Shown piece by piece: positions 1-6,262 of a stretch of 12,638 nucleotides of DNA. The DNA is from JBBQIY01 sp964618405. GTDB lineage: Bacteria; Verrucomicrobiota; Kiritimatiellia; RFP12; UBA3636. Position numbers and translations under genes: made by a program. How positions within the stretch are numbered: position 1 is the stretch's first letter; each line of letters starts with the position of its first letter. The notes beneath the pieces are model-generated. The model worked only from the letters and a program-made list of their open reading frames with translations. It did not search any database and was not told the origin of the DNA. The stretch spans positions 1-12,638 of the forward strand of contig CAZUAY010000104.1 of assembly GCA_964618405.1 (NCBI GenBank), written 5' to 3'.

Positions 1-14
1 TAATAAACTGTTAA

Positions 15-230
15 GCAGATGTTCGTCTATCCCCCAATCTGGTGCGAATGTAATCTTGAACTTTCGCGCAAGATTACAATAGCCGGAGGTGCAGATGTTC
101 GTCCCTCTCCCGACCTGATGCGAATGTAATCTTGAACTTTCGCGCAAGATTACAATAAACTGTTAAGCAGATGTTCGTCCACCCCCAATTTGATGCGAAT
201 GTAATCCTGAACTTTTACGCGCGATTACAT
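15..230. repeat. 76-bp tandem repeat, three copies with internal hairpins
   Basis: The motif GCAGATGTTCGTC begins at 15, 91 and 167, an exact 76-bp period. Each unit continues with a C-rich stretch, then GATGCGAATGTAATC and a hairpin. The leader AATAAACTGTTAAG precedes copies 1 and 3, and is replaced by another sequence before copy 2. In copies 1 and 2 the hairpin (49-78, 125-154) has perfect 10-bp arms TGTAATCTTG / CAAGATTACA around the 10-nt loop AACTTTCGCG. In copy 3 (200-229) the arms have decayed. The array may continue beyond the left edge of the window. There are no unique spacers between short identical repeats, so it is not a CRISPR. The function is unknown; REP-like DNA, a protein-binding array or a structured RNA are all possible. 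Confidence 0.85.
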
Positions 231-258
231 TGACGTTCGAGATTACGTTGACGTCGTT
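223..258. repeat. 18-bp tandem duplication at the end of the 76-bp array
   Basis: The last hairpin arm of the 76-bp array runs into two adjacent 18-bp units, GATTACATTGACGTTCGA at 223-240 and GATTACGTTGACGTCGTT at 241-258. They share GATTAC-TTGACGT. This looks like a local duplication of the repeat edge and includes the near-palindrome GACGTCG. Confidence 0.6.
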
Positions 259-265
259 GTATGAG

Positions 266-525
266 AACAGGCTGGCGCATCCTCGTTCCGTTGACCTGTC
301 CGTTTGGATTTGCTCAGAGGCACCACGTTTACTCGAAAGCGGCGTCGCGCGGAATACCGCTTGCCGCCGCACTCCAAAATCGGCCATCTTGGCGTGCGGT
401 GACAACCGAAGGGCGGCACCGCTTTTCGCATGTCTGTCGGCGGCGTATGTCTTCGGCTTGCAAACCCATCGCCTATGCGAGTCAACGGAACGGGGATGCG
501 CCCAGAACAGGCGGGCTTGCCTGTT
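266..525. repeat. Long degenerate hairpin element (nested inverted repeats)
   Basis: Several inverted-repeat pairs share nearly the same centre (about 381-389). The outermost arms are 272-295 (CTGGCGCATCC then CGTTCCGTTGAC) and 481-505; their complements match except for one substitution and one extra base. Inside are GTTTG 302-306 / CAAAC 461-465, CGAAAGCGG 334-342 / CCGCTTTTCG 419-428, and a 33-bp core palindrome at 367-399 whose arms match at 13 of 16 positions. A separate perfect 7-bp hairpin AACAGGC / GCCTGTT (506-525) sits at the right edge, and AACAGGC also occurs at the left edge (266-272). ORFs reading through it are by-products of this symmetric GC-rich DNA. It could be a non-autonomous palindromic element (MITE or REP-like) or a folded RNA. 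Confidence 0.65.
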
Positions 526-583
526 TGACCTAGCAAAAGCCAATCCGAAAAGGTATACCGAAAGCTCTGGACAATGCTAACGT

Positions 584-618
584 CCAACAGCCAACACTCA
601 AATCCAATTTCCAAGGAA
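584..618. repeat. Degenerate 7-nt-period array (CCAACAG type)
   Basis: Successive heptamers CCAACAG, CCAACAC, TCAAATC, CAATTTC and CAAGGAA keep a 7-nt register. A short stretch of opposite polarity (TTTGGTC, ATTGGAT, ATTCC) follows at 682-700. No gene or known motif explains it. Similar 7-nt periodicity recurs at 862-896 and 12596-12623. Confidence 0.45.
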
Positions 619-861
619 AGACTTCGGTTGGACATCGTAGAATCCCATGCTATTATCGTGCTTTTGGTCCGAGTTTACTCATTTGGTCATTGGATATTCC
701 ATCCCTTCCGCGACCCGAGCGCTTTTCGGATGGAGTCTAGCAAAGGTGTATGTGCACAGGCAGGATGCCGATGCTCCCAGTGGCTCAAGCTCTGTATCTC
801 CAACGGGCGCATTCACGATTCATTGACCGGTCATCAACGGCTACAGATTTTTCTTGTTCCA
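619..861. other. Gene-free stretch with a short palindromic motif
   Basis: No ORF here has a credible protein sequence, ribosome binding site or domain. A REP-like motif at 758-778 (ACAGGCAGG then ATGCCGATG) resembles the right-edge hairpin at 507-525 (ACAGGCGGG then TTGCCTGTT), so both may belong to one short palindromic repeat family. Otherwise nothing is recognisable. Confidence 0.4.
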
Positions 862-896
862 CTCGCAACTCACAACTCGCAACTCGCTACTTCTCC
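862..896. repeat. Heptanucleotide tandem repeat (CTCGCAA)
   Basis: Units CTCGCAA (862), CTCACAA (869), CTCGCAA (876) and CTCGCTA (883) are followed by CTTCTCC. The period is exactly seven bases. The array lies just upstream of the promoter of the rpiB-glyA ORF. A similar array at 12596-12623 also runs out into CTTCTC. Confidence 0.65.
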
Positions 897-936
897 CCTG
901 TGGCTGACCGATTACGTCAACGCGCTATTTTTTCAT

Positions 937-965
937 TTTCCAAAAACCGCGTTTTGGTCTATAAT
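937..965 (+). promoter_or_regulatory. Sigma70-type promoter for rpiB-glyA
   Basis: A perfect -10 box TATAAT lies at 960-965. A 4-of-6 match to the -35 box (TTTCCA, 937-942) is placed exactly 17 bp upstream. Transcription would begin near 972, leaving a leader of roughly 38 nt before the ATG at 1010. The spacer contains an inverted repeat, CCAAAA (940-945) / TTTTGG (952-957), which could be an operator. Confidence 0.6.
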
Positions 966-1009
966 TACACTTTCTTTTTTAAACGGCAACGTATGGAACA
1001 GACAGAACT

Positions 1010-2692
1010 ATGACAATCGCATTGGGATCCGATCACGGCGGCTTCTCCACCAAGGAGTCCATCAAGAAAGTCCTTTCCGAAAAAGGCATCGAATTTAACG
1101 ACATGGGCTGCGCATCTGCGACGTCCTGCGACTACCCCGACTACGGTGAGGCCGTTGCGGGTGCAGTCGAAACGGGCAAAGCATGCCGCGGCATCCTCAT
1201 CTGCACCACCGGCATTGGCATGAGCATCGTCGCCAACCGCTTTCCACATGTCCGCGCGGCTCTCTGCGCCAATCCCGAGCTTGCGGAAATGTCGCGAAAA
1301 CACAACAACGCAAACGTCCTCGTTCTAGCAGGCGCTACCGTAACCTCAGAAGAAGCGGCAAAGATCGTCACCGCTTGGCTCGACACCCCGTTCTCCGACG
1401 AAGCGCGCCATGCCCGCCGCGTGAATGAACTCACGACGGCAGGTAACCGTGTCGTCGAGATTGCTCATCTTCAGGATGACGATCCAGAGGTCTACCGTGC
1501 GATCCTCGAACACAAGCAGCAGGAGGAGGAGACGATCAACTTGATCGCATCCGAAAACCTGACCTCCCGTGCGGTCCGCGAGGCCCAAGGCAGCATTATG
1601 ACGAACAAGTATGCCGAAGGATACCCGGGCAAGCGCTGGTACAGCGGTTGCAAGTTCGTCGATGAAGTGGAAGTTCTGGCCATCGAACGCGCTAAAGCTC
1701 TCTTCGGCTCCGAGGCCGCCAATGTCCAGCCACACTGCGGCTCCTCCGCCAACATGGCCGTGTTCTTTGCGATGCTCAACCCGGGCGACACCATCTTATC
1801 GATGAGTCTCGATCAGGGCGGACACCTCTCACACGGATCACCCGTCAATTTCTCTGGACGCCTTTACAACATCGTCCCCTACTGCGTCAATCCAGAAACC
1901 GAACTCCTCGACTACGACGCGATCGAAGCGCAGGCCAAACAGACGAAGCCGAAGATGATCATTGCCGGTGGCAGTGCCTACTCAAGAACCCTCGACTTCG
2001 CACGTTGGCGCAAGATCGCCGATGCCTGTGGTGCTATGCTGCTTGTGGACATGGCTCACATCGCCGGCCTCGTAGCCGGTGGTGCGCATGAAAACCCAGT
2101 TCCCTACGCCGAGTTCGTCACCTCCACCACGCACAAGACCCTACGCGGTCCGCGCAGCGGCCTCATCCTCTGCCGCAAGGAGTTCGAAGCTGTCATCAAC
2201 AAGACCGTATTCCCAGGCATCCAAGGAGGACCGCTCATGCACACTACGGCGGCAAAGGCCGTCTGCTTCAAAGAGGCGATGTCAGAAGAATTCAAGCAGT
2301 ACGCACAGCAGATCGTCAAGAACAGCCATCAACTCGCCAAGGTTCTCACCGATCGCGGCTTCCGCCTTGTATCCGGTGGTACTGACAACCATCTCATGCT
2401 TGTCGACGTTGGTGCGGCCGGACTCACCGGCAAGGTGGCCGCTGCCGCCCTCGACGAAACGGGCATCATCGTCAACAAGAACACGATCCCGTTCGATAAG
2501 AACAGCCCGTTTGTGACCTCCGGCATCCGCATCGGCACCCCAACGGTGACGACCCGCGGCATGAAAGAAGCGGACATGGCGTTCATCGGCGACAAGATCG
2601 CCACCGTTCTCCATAATATCGATGATGTTGCGCTTCACCAGAAACTCCGCGCCGAGATCGTCGCGTTCTCACACCGCTTCATGGTTCCCTAG
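1010..2692 (+). CDS. Fused ribose-5-phosphate isomerase B / serine hydroxymethyltransferase
   Basis: This 560-residue protein joins two complete enzymes. Residues 1 to about 148 are RpiB, which interconverts ribose 5-phosphate and ribulose 5-phosphate. It shows GSDHGG (6-11), the catalytic Cys65 in CTTGIG (CGTGxG in E. coli RpiB) and His98 in HNNAN. From about 155 to the end is a GlyA-type PLP enzyme that converts serine plus tetrahydrofolate to glycine plus methylene-tetrahydrofolate. It has NLIASEN, the YAEGYPGKRWY substrate region and the PLP lysine Lys376 in THKTLRGPR. The GlyA part (about 400 residues) is near normal length, and both active sites look intact. rpiB and glyA are neighbours in some bacteria, so fusion is a plausible step. 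It should be cytoplasmic. No Shine-Dalgarno is visible before the ATG. A six-codon ORF (993-1013) ends in an ATGA overlap with this start. Family assignment is very secure; the linker function is unknown. Confidence 0.95.
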   Translation: MTIALGSDHGGFSTKESIKKVLSEKGIEFNDMGCASATSCDYPDYGEAVAGAVETGKACRGILICTTGIGMSIVANRFPHVRAALCANPELAEMSRKHNNANVLVLAGATVTSEEAAKIVTAWLDTPFSDEARHARRVNELTTAGNRVVEIAHLQDDDPEVYRAILEHKQQEEETINLIASENLTSRAVREAQGSIMTNKYAEGYPGKRWYSGCKFVDEVEVLAIERAKALFGSEAANVQPHCGSSANMAVFFAMLNPGDTILSMSLDQGGHLSHGSPVNFSGRLYNIVPYCVNPETELLDYDAIEAQAKQTKPKMIIAGGSAYSRTLDFARWRKIADACGAMLLVDMAHIAGLVAGGAHENPVPYAEFVTSTTHKTLRGPRSGLILCRKEFEAVINKTVFPGIQGGPLMHTTAAKAVCFKEAMSEEFKQYAQQIVKNSHQLAKVLTDRGFRLVSGGTDNHLMLVDVGAAGLTGKVAAAALDETGIIVNKNTIPFDKNSPFVTSGIRIGTPTVTTRGMKEADMAFIGDKIATVLHNIDDVALHQKLRAEIVAFSHRFMVP

Positions 2693-2698
2693 GTAAAA

Positions 2699-2755
2699 TA
2701 GGCATTCGCTAAGGATTTCGAGGAGGATCCAATTGACCTCGAAATCCAGTGCCTA
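2699..2755. terminator. Stem-loop between converging genes
   Basis: A perfect 11-bp stem, GGATTTCGAGG (2713-2723) / CCTCGAAATCC (2737-2747), encloses a 13-nt loop. It is extended, after an asymmetric bulge, by TAGGCA (2699-2704) / TGCCTA (2750-2755). It sits between the stop codons of the rpiB-glyA ORF (2692) and the minus-strand M20 gene (2759). Read on the minus strand the hairpin is followed by CTATTTTA, a modest T-run. On the plus strand there is no T-run. It probably terminates the minus-strand operon and may also block read-through from the left. Confidence 0.65.
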
Positions 2756-2758
2756 TCC

Positions 2759-3952
2759 TCACGTCGGCCAACTCCGGGCAATCGCGCAAAACAAGGTGAC
2801 GCCCGTTGCGATGGCATCGTCGTTGAAATCATAAGTTGAATGATGAAGCGGCACAACATCGCCTGAAGCCTGAGCTGGAGTGACGCCTAGGCGAATGAAA
2901 CAGCCCGGAATCTCTTGCTGATAAAAGGCGAAATCCTCTCCAGCCATGCTGGCCGAGGTTTCGTCCCTCACGCGCGCTTTCCCCAACACGTCAACCGCGA
3001 TTTGGTGAACGAATGCCGTGAGCTGTGGGTCGTTCACCGTAACCGGATATCCCTCAACAATGTCGATCTCCGCGCGTGCACCCAAAGCCGATGCGGTATG
3101 CTCAACGGCACGTTTGATCGCCGGTTTCATCAAGGCGCGTTGCGTCGCGGAAAGGGTGCGAAGCGTTCCCTCCAAATAAGCACTGTTGGGAATTATGTTT
3201 CGTGCCGTTCCCGCAACAAAAGAGCCAATCGTCAGCACAACAGGTTCCACAGGATCACTCAACCGCGTCACCACGGCCTGAAGCGCAATCACAACCTGAG
3301 CCGCAGCAACGATCGGATCAATCCCTTGATGAGGATAGGCGGCATGAGTGCCACGCCCGTGAATCGTAATATTGATTGCATCCGTGGAAGCCATATTGGG
3401 ACCACTACGCAAACCAACGCCGCCGACTGGCAAATGTGGCCACCCATGAAAAGCGAAGATCGCAACAGGGCGCGGATCCAGAAGGGCTCCCGCTTCGATC
3501 ATGTACTTGGCGCCCGAGCCGCCTTCTTCAGCCGGCTGAAAGATGAACCGAACCGGTCCGACGAGCTTCTCAGGGAACGCGGCCATCATGCTAGCGGCTC
3601 CAAGCAGGCAGGTCACATGCCCGTCATGGCCGCACGCATGCGCCATACCCGGAACCGTCGAAGCGTAGGGCTTCCCACTCGTATCATCCATAGGAAGCGC
3701 GTCCATGTCGGCGCGGAAAGCAAGGCAGGGTCCCGACTTGTCCGCTCCAAGCGTTCCCACAACCCCAGTTCCTGCTACGCCCCTACGAACCTGCATCCCC
3801 GGCATTGCTTCCAGCCGGACAGCCACCTGCTCAGCCGTGCGAAATTCTTCAAAGGCAATTTCAGGATGGGCATGTAAATCGTGCCGCAAAGCCACCCAGT
3901 CGGGTAGCCATGCCGTCAACCGCTCAGTAAATTGTTCTGATCTCTCAAACAT
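2759..3952 (-). CDS. M20 family amidohydrolase (N-acyl-amino acid hydrolase type)
   Basis: A 397-residue zinc hydrolase of the M20D group (hippurate hydrolase / N-acyl-L-amino acid amidohydrolase / IAA-conjugate hydrolase). It would cleave the amide bond of an N-acylated amino acid in the cytoplasm. Visible elements are LHAHPE (26-31), FRADMDALPM, the metal ligands Cys107 and His109 in HACGHDGH, the catalytic Glu142 and ligand Glu143 in PAEEGG, His169 in FHGWP, and a C-terminal LHH (369-371) supplying the last ligand. Between them lies the dimerisation domain (about 185-295, with HGRGTHAAYPHQG). Length is typical of the family and no signal peptide is seen. The minus-strand ATG is preceded by GAGGAG (3961-3966) at an 8-nt spacing, which supports this start. 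It is the second gene after the esterase (67-bp gap). The acyl group and amino acid cannot be told from sequence. Confidence 0.92.
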   Translation of the reverse strand: MFERSEQFTERLTAWLPDWVALRHDLHAHPEIAFEEFRTAEQVAVRLEAMPGMQVRRGVAGTGVVGTLGADKSGPCLAFRADMDALPMDDTSGKPYASTVPGMAHACGHDGHVTCLLGAASMMAAFPEKLVGPVRFIFQPAEEGGSGAKYMIEAGALLDPRPVAIFAFHGWPHLPVGGVGLRSGPNMASTDAINITIHGRGTHAAYPHQGIDPIVAAAQVVIALQAVVTRLSDPVEPVVLTIGSFVAGTARNIIPNSAYLEGTLRTLSATQRALMKPAIKRAVEHTASALGARAEIDIVEGYPVTVNDPQLTAFVHQIAVDVLGKARVRDETSASMAGEDFAFYQQEIPGCFIRLGVTPAQASGDVVPLHHSTYDFNDDAIATGVTLFCAIARSWPT

Positions 3953-3981
3953 CGCCTTTTCTCCTCTTGTTAACCTATGAC

Positions 3982-3996
3982 CAATAGACGCTATTG
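3982..3996. promoter_or_regulatory. Short inverted repeat upstream of the M20 gene
   Basis: CAATAG (3982-3987) and CTATTG (3991-3996) form a 6-bp inverted repeat with a 3-nt gap in the 67-bp space between esterase and M20 gene. The 12-mer GCTATTG-TTTT overlapping its right side (3990-4001) recurs upstream of the esterase (4833-4844), with one base different. It could be an operator or a processing site; the evidence is limited to symmetry and recurrence. Confidence 0.3.
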
Positions 3997-4019
3997 CTTT
4001 TCATCACACGATTTTTTTG

Positions 4020-4787
4020 TTAGGTCGCCGAGGTTCGTGTGCCCTTGTCAGAAAGCGGAAGCCAGGCAAGGACTTCTTGTATCCGCGCATCCCAGATGTC
4101 CCAGGAATGTCCTCCTGGACCTTGTCGAAACGTTACGGGTAACCCAGCCTTCTTAACGTGATCCTGAAAAAGTAGATTATCCTGAAAGAGAAAATCCTCT
4201 GTGCCACAGAACTGAAAAAGCTTCGGCCATTTTTTCTTTGGCGTTTCGGTTACCAGTTTATCAACTGCGGCTAAAACATTGTCGGGAGTGTTGAGAACAT
4301 CCTCACCGAAGACGTCAGAAAAGAAATCGGAATTCCGTACCCAAGCTCCGGTGATGTCAAGAACCCCAGAAAGTGAAGCCCCTGCAGCATAGCGCTCCGG
4401 CAGATTAATGGCCATTTTGAATGCACCATACCCGCCCATAGAAAGTCCTGCAACAAATCGATCCTCTCGACGGCTCGAGAAGGGAAAGAACGCCTCCATC
4501 AAACGCGGCAGTTCTTCGGTCATGTAAGTAAAATACTTCCGCCCTGCCTTCATATCCGTGTAGAACGAACGGTGCGCATTAGGCATAACAACTGCAAGGT
4601 AGTAGCGAGAGGCATAGCGTTCAATGGACGTTCTACGCTGCCATATCGTATGGTCGTCAGAAAGACCATGCAACAAGTAGAGGACGGGAATTTTTCGTGC
4701 TGGATCCGGCCGTTCCGGCAAGATCACCTCAGCAGTGGATTGCATTCCTAAAACAGTGGAACTAAAATTCGCGTGAAATAAAGCCAT
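4020..4787 (-). CDS. Alpha/beta-hydrolase esterase (tributyrin esterase / esterase D family)
   Basis: A 255-residue serine hydrolase of the putative esterase family (PF00756-like), close in length and layout to lactococcal tributyrin esterase EstA and related to S-formylglutathione hydrolases. It would hydrolyse short-chain acyl esters. The nucleophile is Ser116 in GLSMGG; Asp198 in CGTEDF and His227 in GGHSWDIWD complete a visible triad. YLLHGLSDDHTIW (37-49) supplies the oxyanion-hole region. There is no signal peptide or lipobox, so it is probably cytoplasmic. A purine-rich AAGGGAAG lies upstream of the ATG as a weak ribosome binding site. It is the first gene of a minus-strand pair with the M20 amidohydrolase, which suggests stepwise removal of ester- and amide-linked acyl groups; this coupling is inference. 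A carbohydrate esterase role is a reasonable alternative. Confidence 0.88.
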   Translation of the reverse strand: MALFHANFSSTVLGMQSTAEVILPERPDPARKIPVLYLLHGLSDDHTIWQRRTSIERYASRYYLAVVMPNAHRSFYTDMKAGRKYFTYMTEELPRLMEAFFPFSSRREDRFVAGLSMGGYGAFKMAINLPERYAAGASLSGVLDITGAWVRNSDFFSDVFGEDVLNTPDNVLAAVDKLVTETPKKKWPKLFQFCGTEDFLFQDNLLFQDHVKKAGLPVTFRQGPGGHSWDIWDARIQEVLAWLPLSDKGTRTSAT

Positions 4788-4830
4788 TAATTTTCTTCCC
4801 TTCTCTTCATTTTTTACCGATGTCCAGCAA

Positions 4831-4859
4831 ATGCTATTGTTTTTTGCCCATTATGGCAA
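4831..4859 (-). promoter_or_regulatory. Possible promoter and operator for the esterase-M20 pair
   Basis: On the minus strand TTGCCA (4854-4859, 5 of 6 matches to the -35 box) is followed after 17 bp by TAGCAT (4831-4836, 4 of 6 matches to the -10 box). The -35 is part of an inverted repeat TTGCC (4844-4848) / GGCAA (4855-4859), a typical arrangement for repressor control. It is about 45 bp upstream of the esterase start. Confidence 0.45.
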
Positions 4860-4908
4860 GAAATTTCCCCTGAGCGTACTTATGATTCATTAATCTCCGT
4901 AATACAGA

Positions 4909-4957
4909 ACCGGACGTGACCGGAGGTGTTGCAACCTTGACGAATCCCACCTCGGTC
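4909..4957. promoter_or_regulatory. Tandem decamer plus inverted copy in the divergent control region
   Basis: Two adjacent decamers, ACCGGACGTG (4909-4918) and ACCGGAGGTG (4919-4928), differ at one base and are spaced by one DNA helical turn. An inverted copy CACCTCGGTC lies at 4948-4957, matching GACCGGAGGTG with one base missing. The perfect palindrome GTTGCAAC (4928-4935) lies between. This resembles a regulator-binding cluster between the divergent esterase and M20D operons. In plus-strand RNA, 4918-4928 and 4948-4957 could also pair as a leader hairpin. The rest of the 274-bp intergenic region shows no gene. Confidence 0.45.
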
Positions 4958-5061
4958 TCATACTCAATTGAAAAGGATTGAGATTAACCGCCTTGTTTGA
5001 TAATCTGGGTTGCCAAGGAAGAGCAATTGTTTCAACGAACGTAACTCTTGGAGAATACCTA

Positions 5062-6237
5062 ATGCCATTGAACTCTACTATTAGTCAGTCCATTCAAACG
5101 ATACAACAAGAACTGTATGAGCTGTCCCAAAAAATTCATGCTAACCCTGAAGTAGGATTTGAGGAAGTAAAGGCCTGTGCTTGGCAAATTGAATTGCTCA
5201 AGAAGTGGGGGTTTGAAGTGGAGACACCGTATGCAGGAATGGAGACGGCTTATCGTGCAGTCTTTGGTTCTGGAGCACCGGTTTTTGCAGTCCTCTCTGA
5301 ATACGACGCCTTACCTGGAATAGGTCATGCCTGTGGCCATAACCTGATCTGTGCCTGTTCGATGGGAGCGGGAAAAGCCATTGCTGATTACCTTGAAAAA
5401 AACAAAGTTCCTGGGACCCTCATTGTCATGGGTACTCCCGCAGAAGAAGGCCATGGCGGCAAAATCCCCATGGTGGAACAGGGATGTTTTAACAAAATAG
5501 ACGCTGCAATCATGGCACACCCCTCTGATAATACTCAGGCTTGGTACGGCTGTTTAGGGGTAGCCCACTATGAGATTGCTTATCGTGGTCTAGCCGCTCA
5601 TGCGGGTGGGAGTCCTGAAAAGGGCAGAAATGCCTTGGACGCGGTGCTGCTCCTCTTTGCAGGCGTTAATGCCTGGCGGCAACAAACGCCGGAAGACAGC
5701 CGAGTCCATGGGATTGTTACTGACGGCGGGGATGCACCGAATATTATTCCAGAAAAAGCAGCCTGCAATTTTTATGTTCGAGCCAATGATAGTGGGACAT
5801 TGACCGCCATGGAGAAACGGTTTGAGAGAATTGCTCAAGCCGCCGCAATGATGACGGACACGGAAGTCGAGATCAAGCGGGTTGGCGGTTATAAACCGGG
5901 GTTACCCAATCAGACCTTGAATAGGGCTTATCATCAAGTTGCGGAAGAATTGGGAATGAATCCAAGCATTCCTAAACGAGGGGGCCGGGGGTCAACGGAC
6001 TTTTCAGATGTTTCGCAGGCAATACCGGGGTCACACGTCTACTTCGCAATCTGCGAGAAAAGTACAGCCAGTCATTCCCAAGCTTTTGCGGTAGCTGCAG
6101 CCAGTGAATTGGGACGACAACAGATGCTGAAAGCTTCTGAAGCTCTGGCGAATATAGGCGTTCGGTTCTTTGTCGATTCAGAATTTCGAACAGCCGTGAT
6201 CGAGGAAAAACGAGGAAAATTTAAGGAGCAAGCCTGA
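5062..6237 (+). CDS. M20 family amidohydrolase (PM20D2/AbgB-like)
   Basis: A 391-residue zinc amidohydrolase, first gene of the plus-strand operon. It belongs to the branch of M20D that includes PM20D2 (cleaves odd dipeptides such as beta-alanyl-lysine) and AbgB (p-aminobenzoyl-glutamate hydrolase). The branch signature is SEYDALPGIGHACGHN, with putative metal ligands Cys91 and His93. PAEEGHGG (126-133) holds the catalytic glutamate pair, His153 is in MAHPSD, HAGGSPEKGRNALDA marks the dimerisation lid, and GSTDFSDVS and His338 in SHSQAF lie near the C-terminus. The ATG at 5062 is preferred because GGAG (5050-5053) lies 8 nt upstream. A TTG at 4978 would add 28 unrelated residues before the conserved domain. 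It shares only the fold with the M20 gene at 2759, so the two probably have different substrates. The stop is 25 bp before the next start. Confidence 0.9.
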   Translation: MPLNSTISQSIQTIQQELYELSQKIHANPEVGFEEVKACAWQIELLKKWGFEVETPYAGMETAYRAVFGSGAPVFAVLSEYDALPGIGHACGHNLICACSMGAGKAIADYLEKNKVPGTLIVMGTPAEEGHGGKIPMVEQGCFNKIDAAIMAHPSDNTQAWYGCLGVAHYEIAYRGLAAHAGGSPEKGRNALDAVLLLFAGVNAWRQQTPEDSRVHGIVTDGGDAPNIIPEKAACNFYVRANDSGTLTAMEKRFERIAQAAAMMTDTEVEIKRVGGYKPGLPNQTLNRAYHQVAEELGMNPSIPKRGGRGSTDFSDVSQAIPGSHVYFAICEKSTASHSQAFAVAAASELGRQQMLKASEALANIGVRFFVDSEFRTAVIEEKRGKFKEQA

Positions 6238-6247
6238 GTGGCACTCC

Positions 6248-6253
6248 AAGGAG
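6248..6253 (+). promoter_or_regulatory. Ribosome binding site that favours a GTG start
   Basis: CAAGGAG is read at 6248-6253 (AAGGAG core) and abuts an ATG at 6254 with no spacer. An in-frame GTG at 6263 lies 9 nt away, a normal distance. The site therefore points to GTG rather than ATG as the initiation codon of the following gene. Confidence 0.5.
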
Positions 6254-6262
6254 ATGTTCACT

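Noticed and set aside
15..230. CRISPR array
   Set aside because: The whole 76-bp unit repeats, including the part that would be spacer; there are only three copies and no cas genes.
163..635. Overlapping ORFs of 90-130 codons on both strands
   Set aside because: They lie across the palindromic element, overlap one another on opposite strands, lack ribosome binding sites and show no domain-like sequence.
574..1098. 174-codon plus-strand ORF
   Set aside because: It crosses heptamer repeats, the promoter and the start of the rpiB-glyA gene in another frame; its composition is not protein-like.
2915..3877. 320-codon plus-strand ORF
   Set aside because: It is antisense to the M20 gene, whose family motifs are unmistakable; the antisense translation has no recognisable domain.
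4909..4957. Riboswitch in the M20D leader
   Set aside because: A hairpin is possible but I cannot match it to the conserved core of any known riboswitch class.
4978..5061. Upstream TTG start for the M20D gene
   Set aside because: The extra 28 residues do not resemble the family, whereas the ATG at 5062 has GGAG at a good distance.
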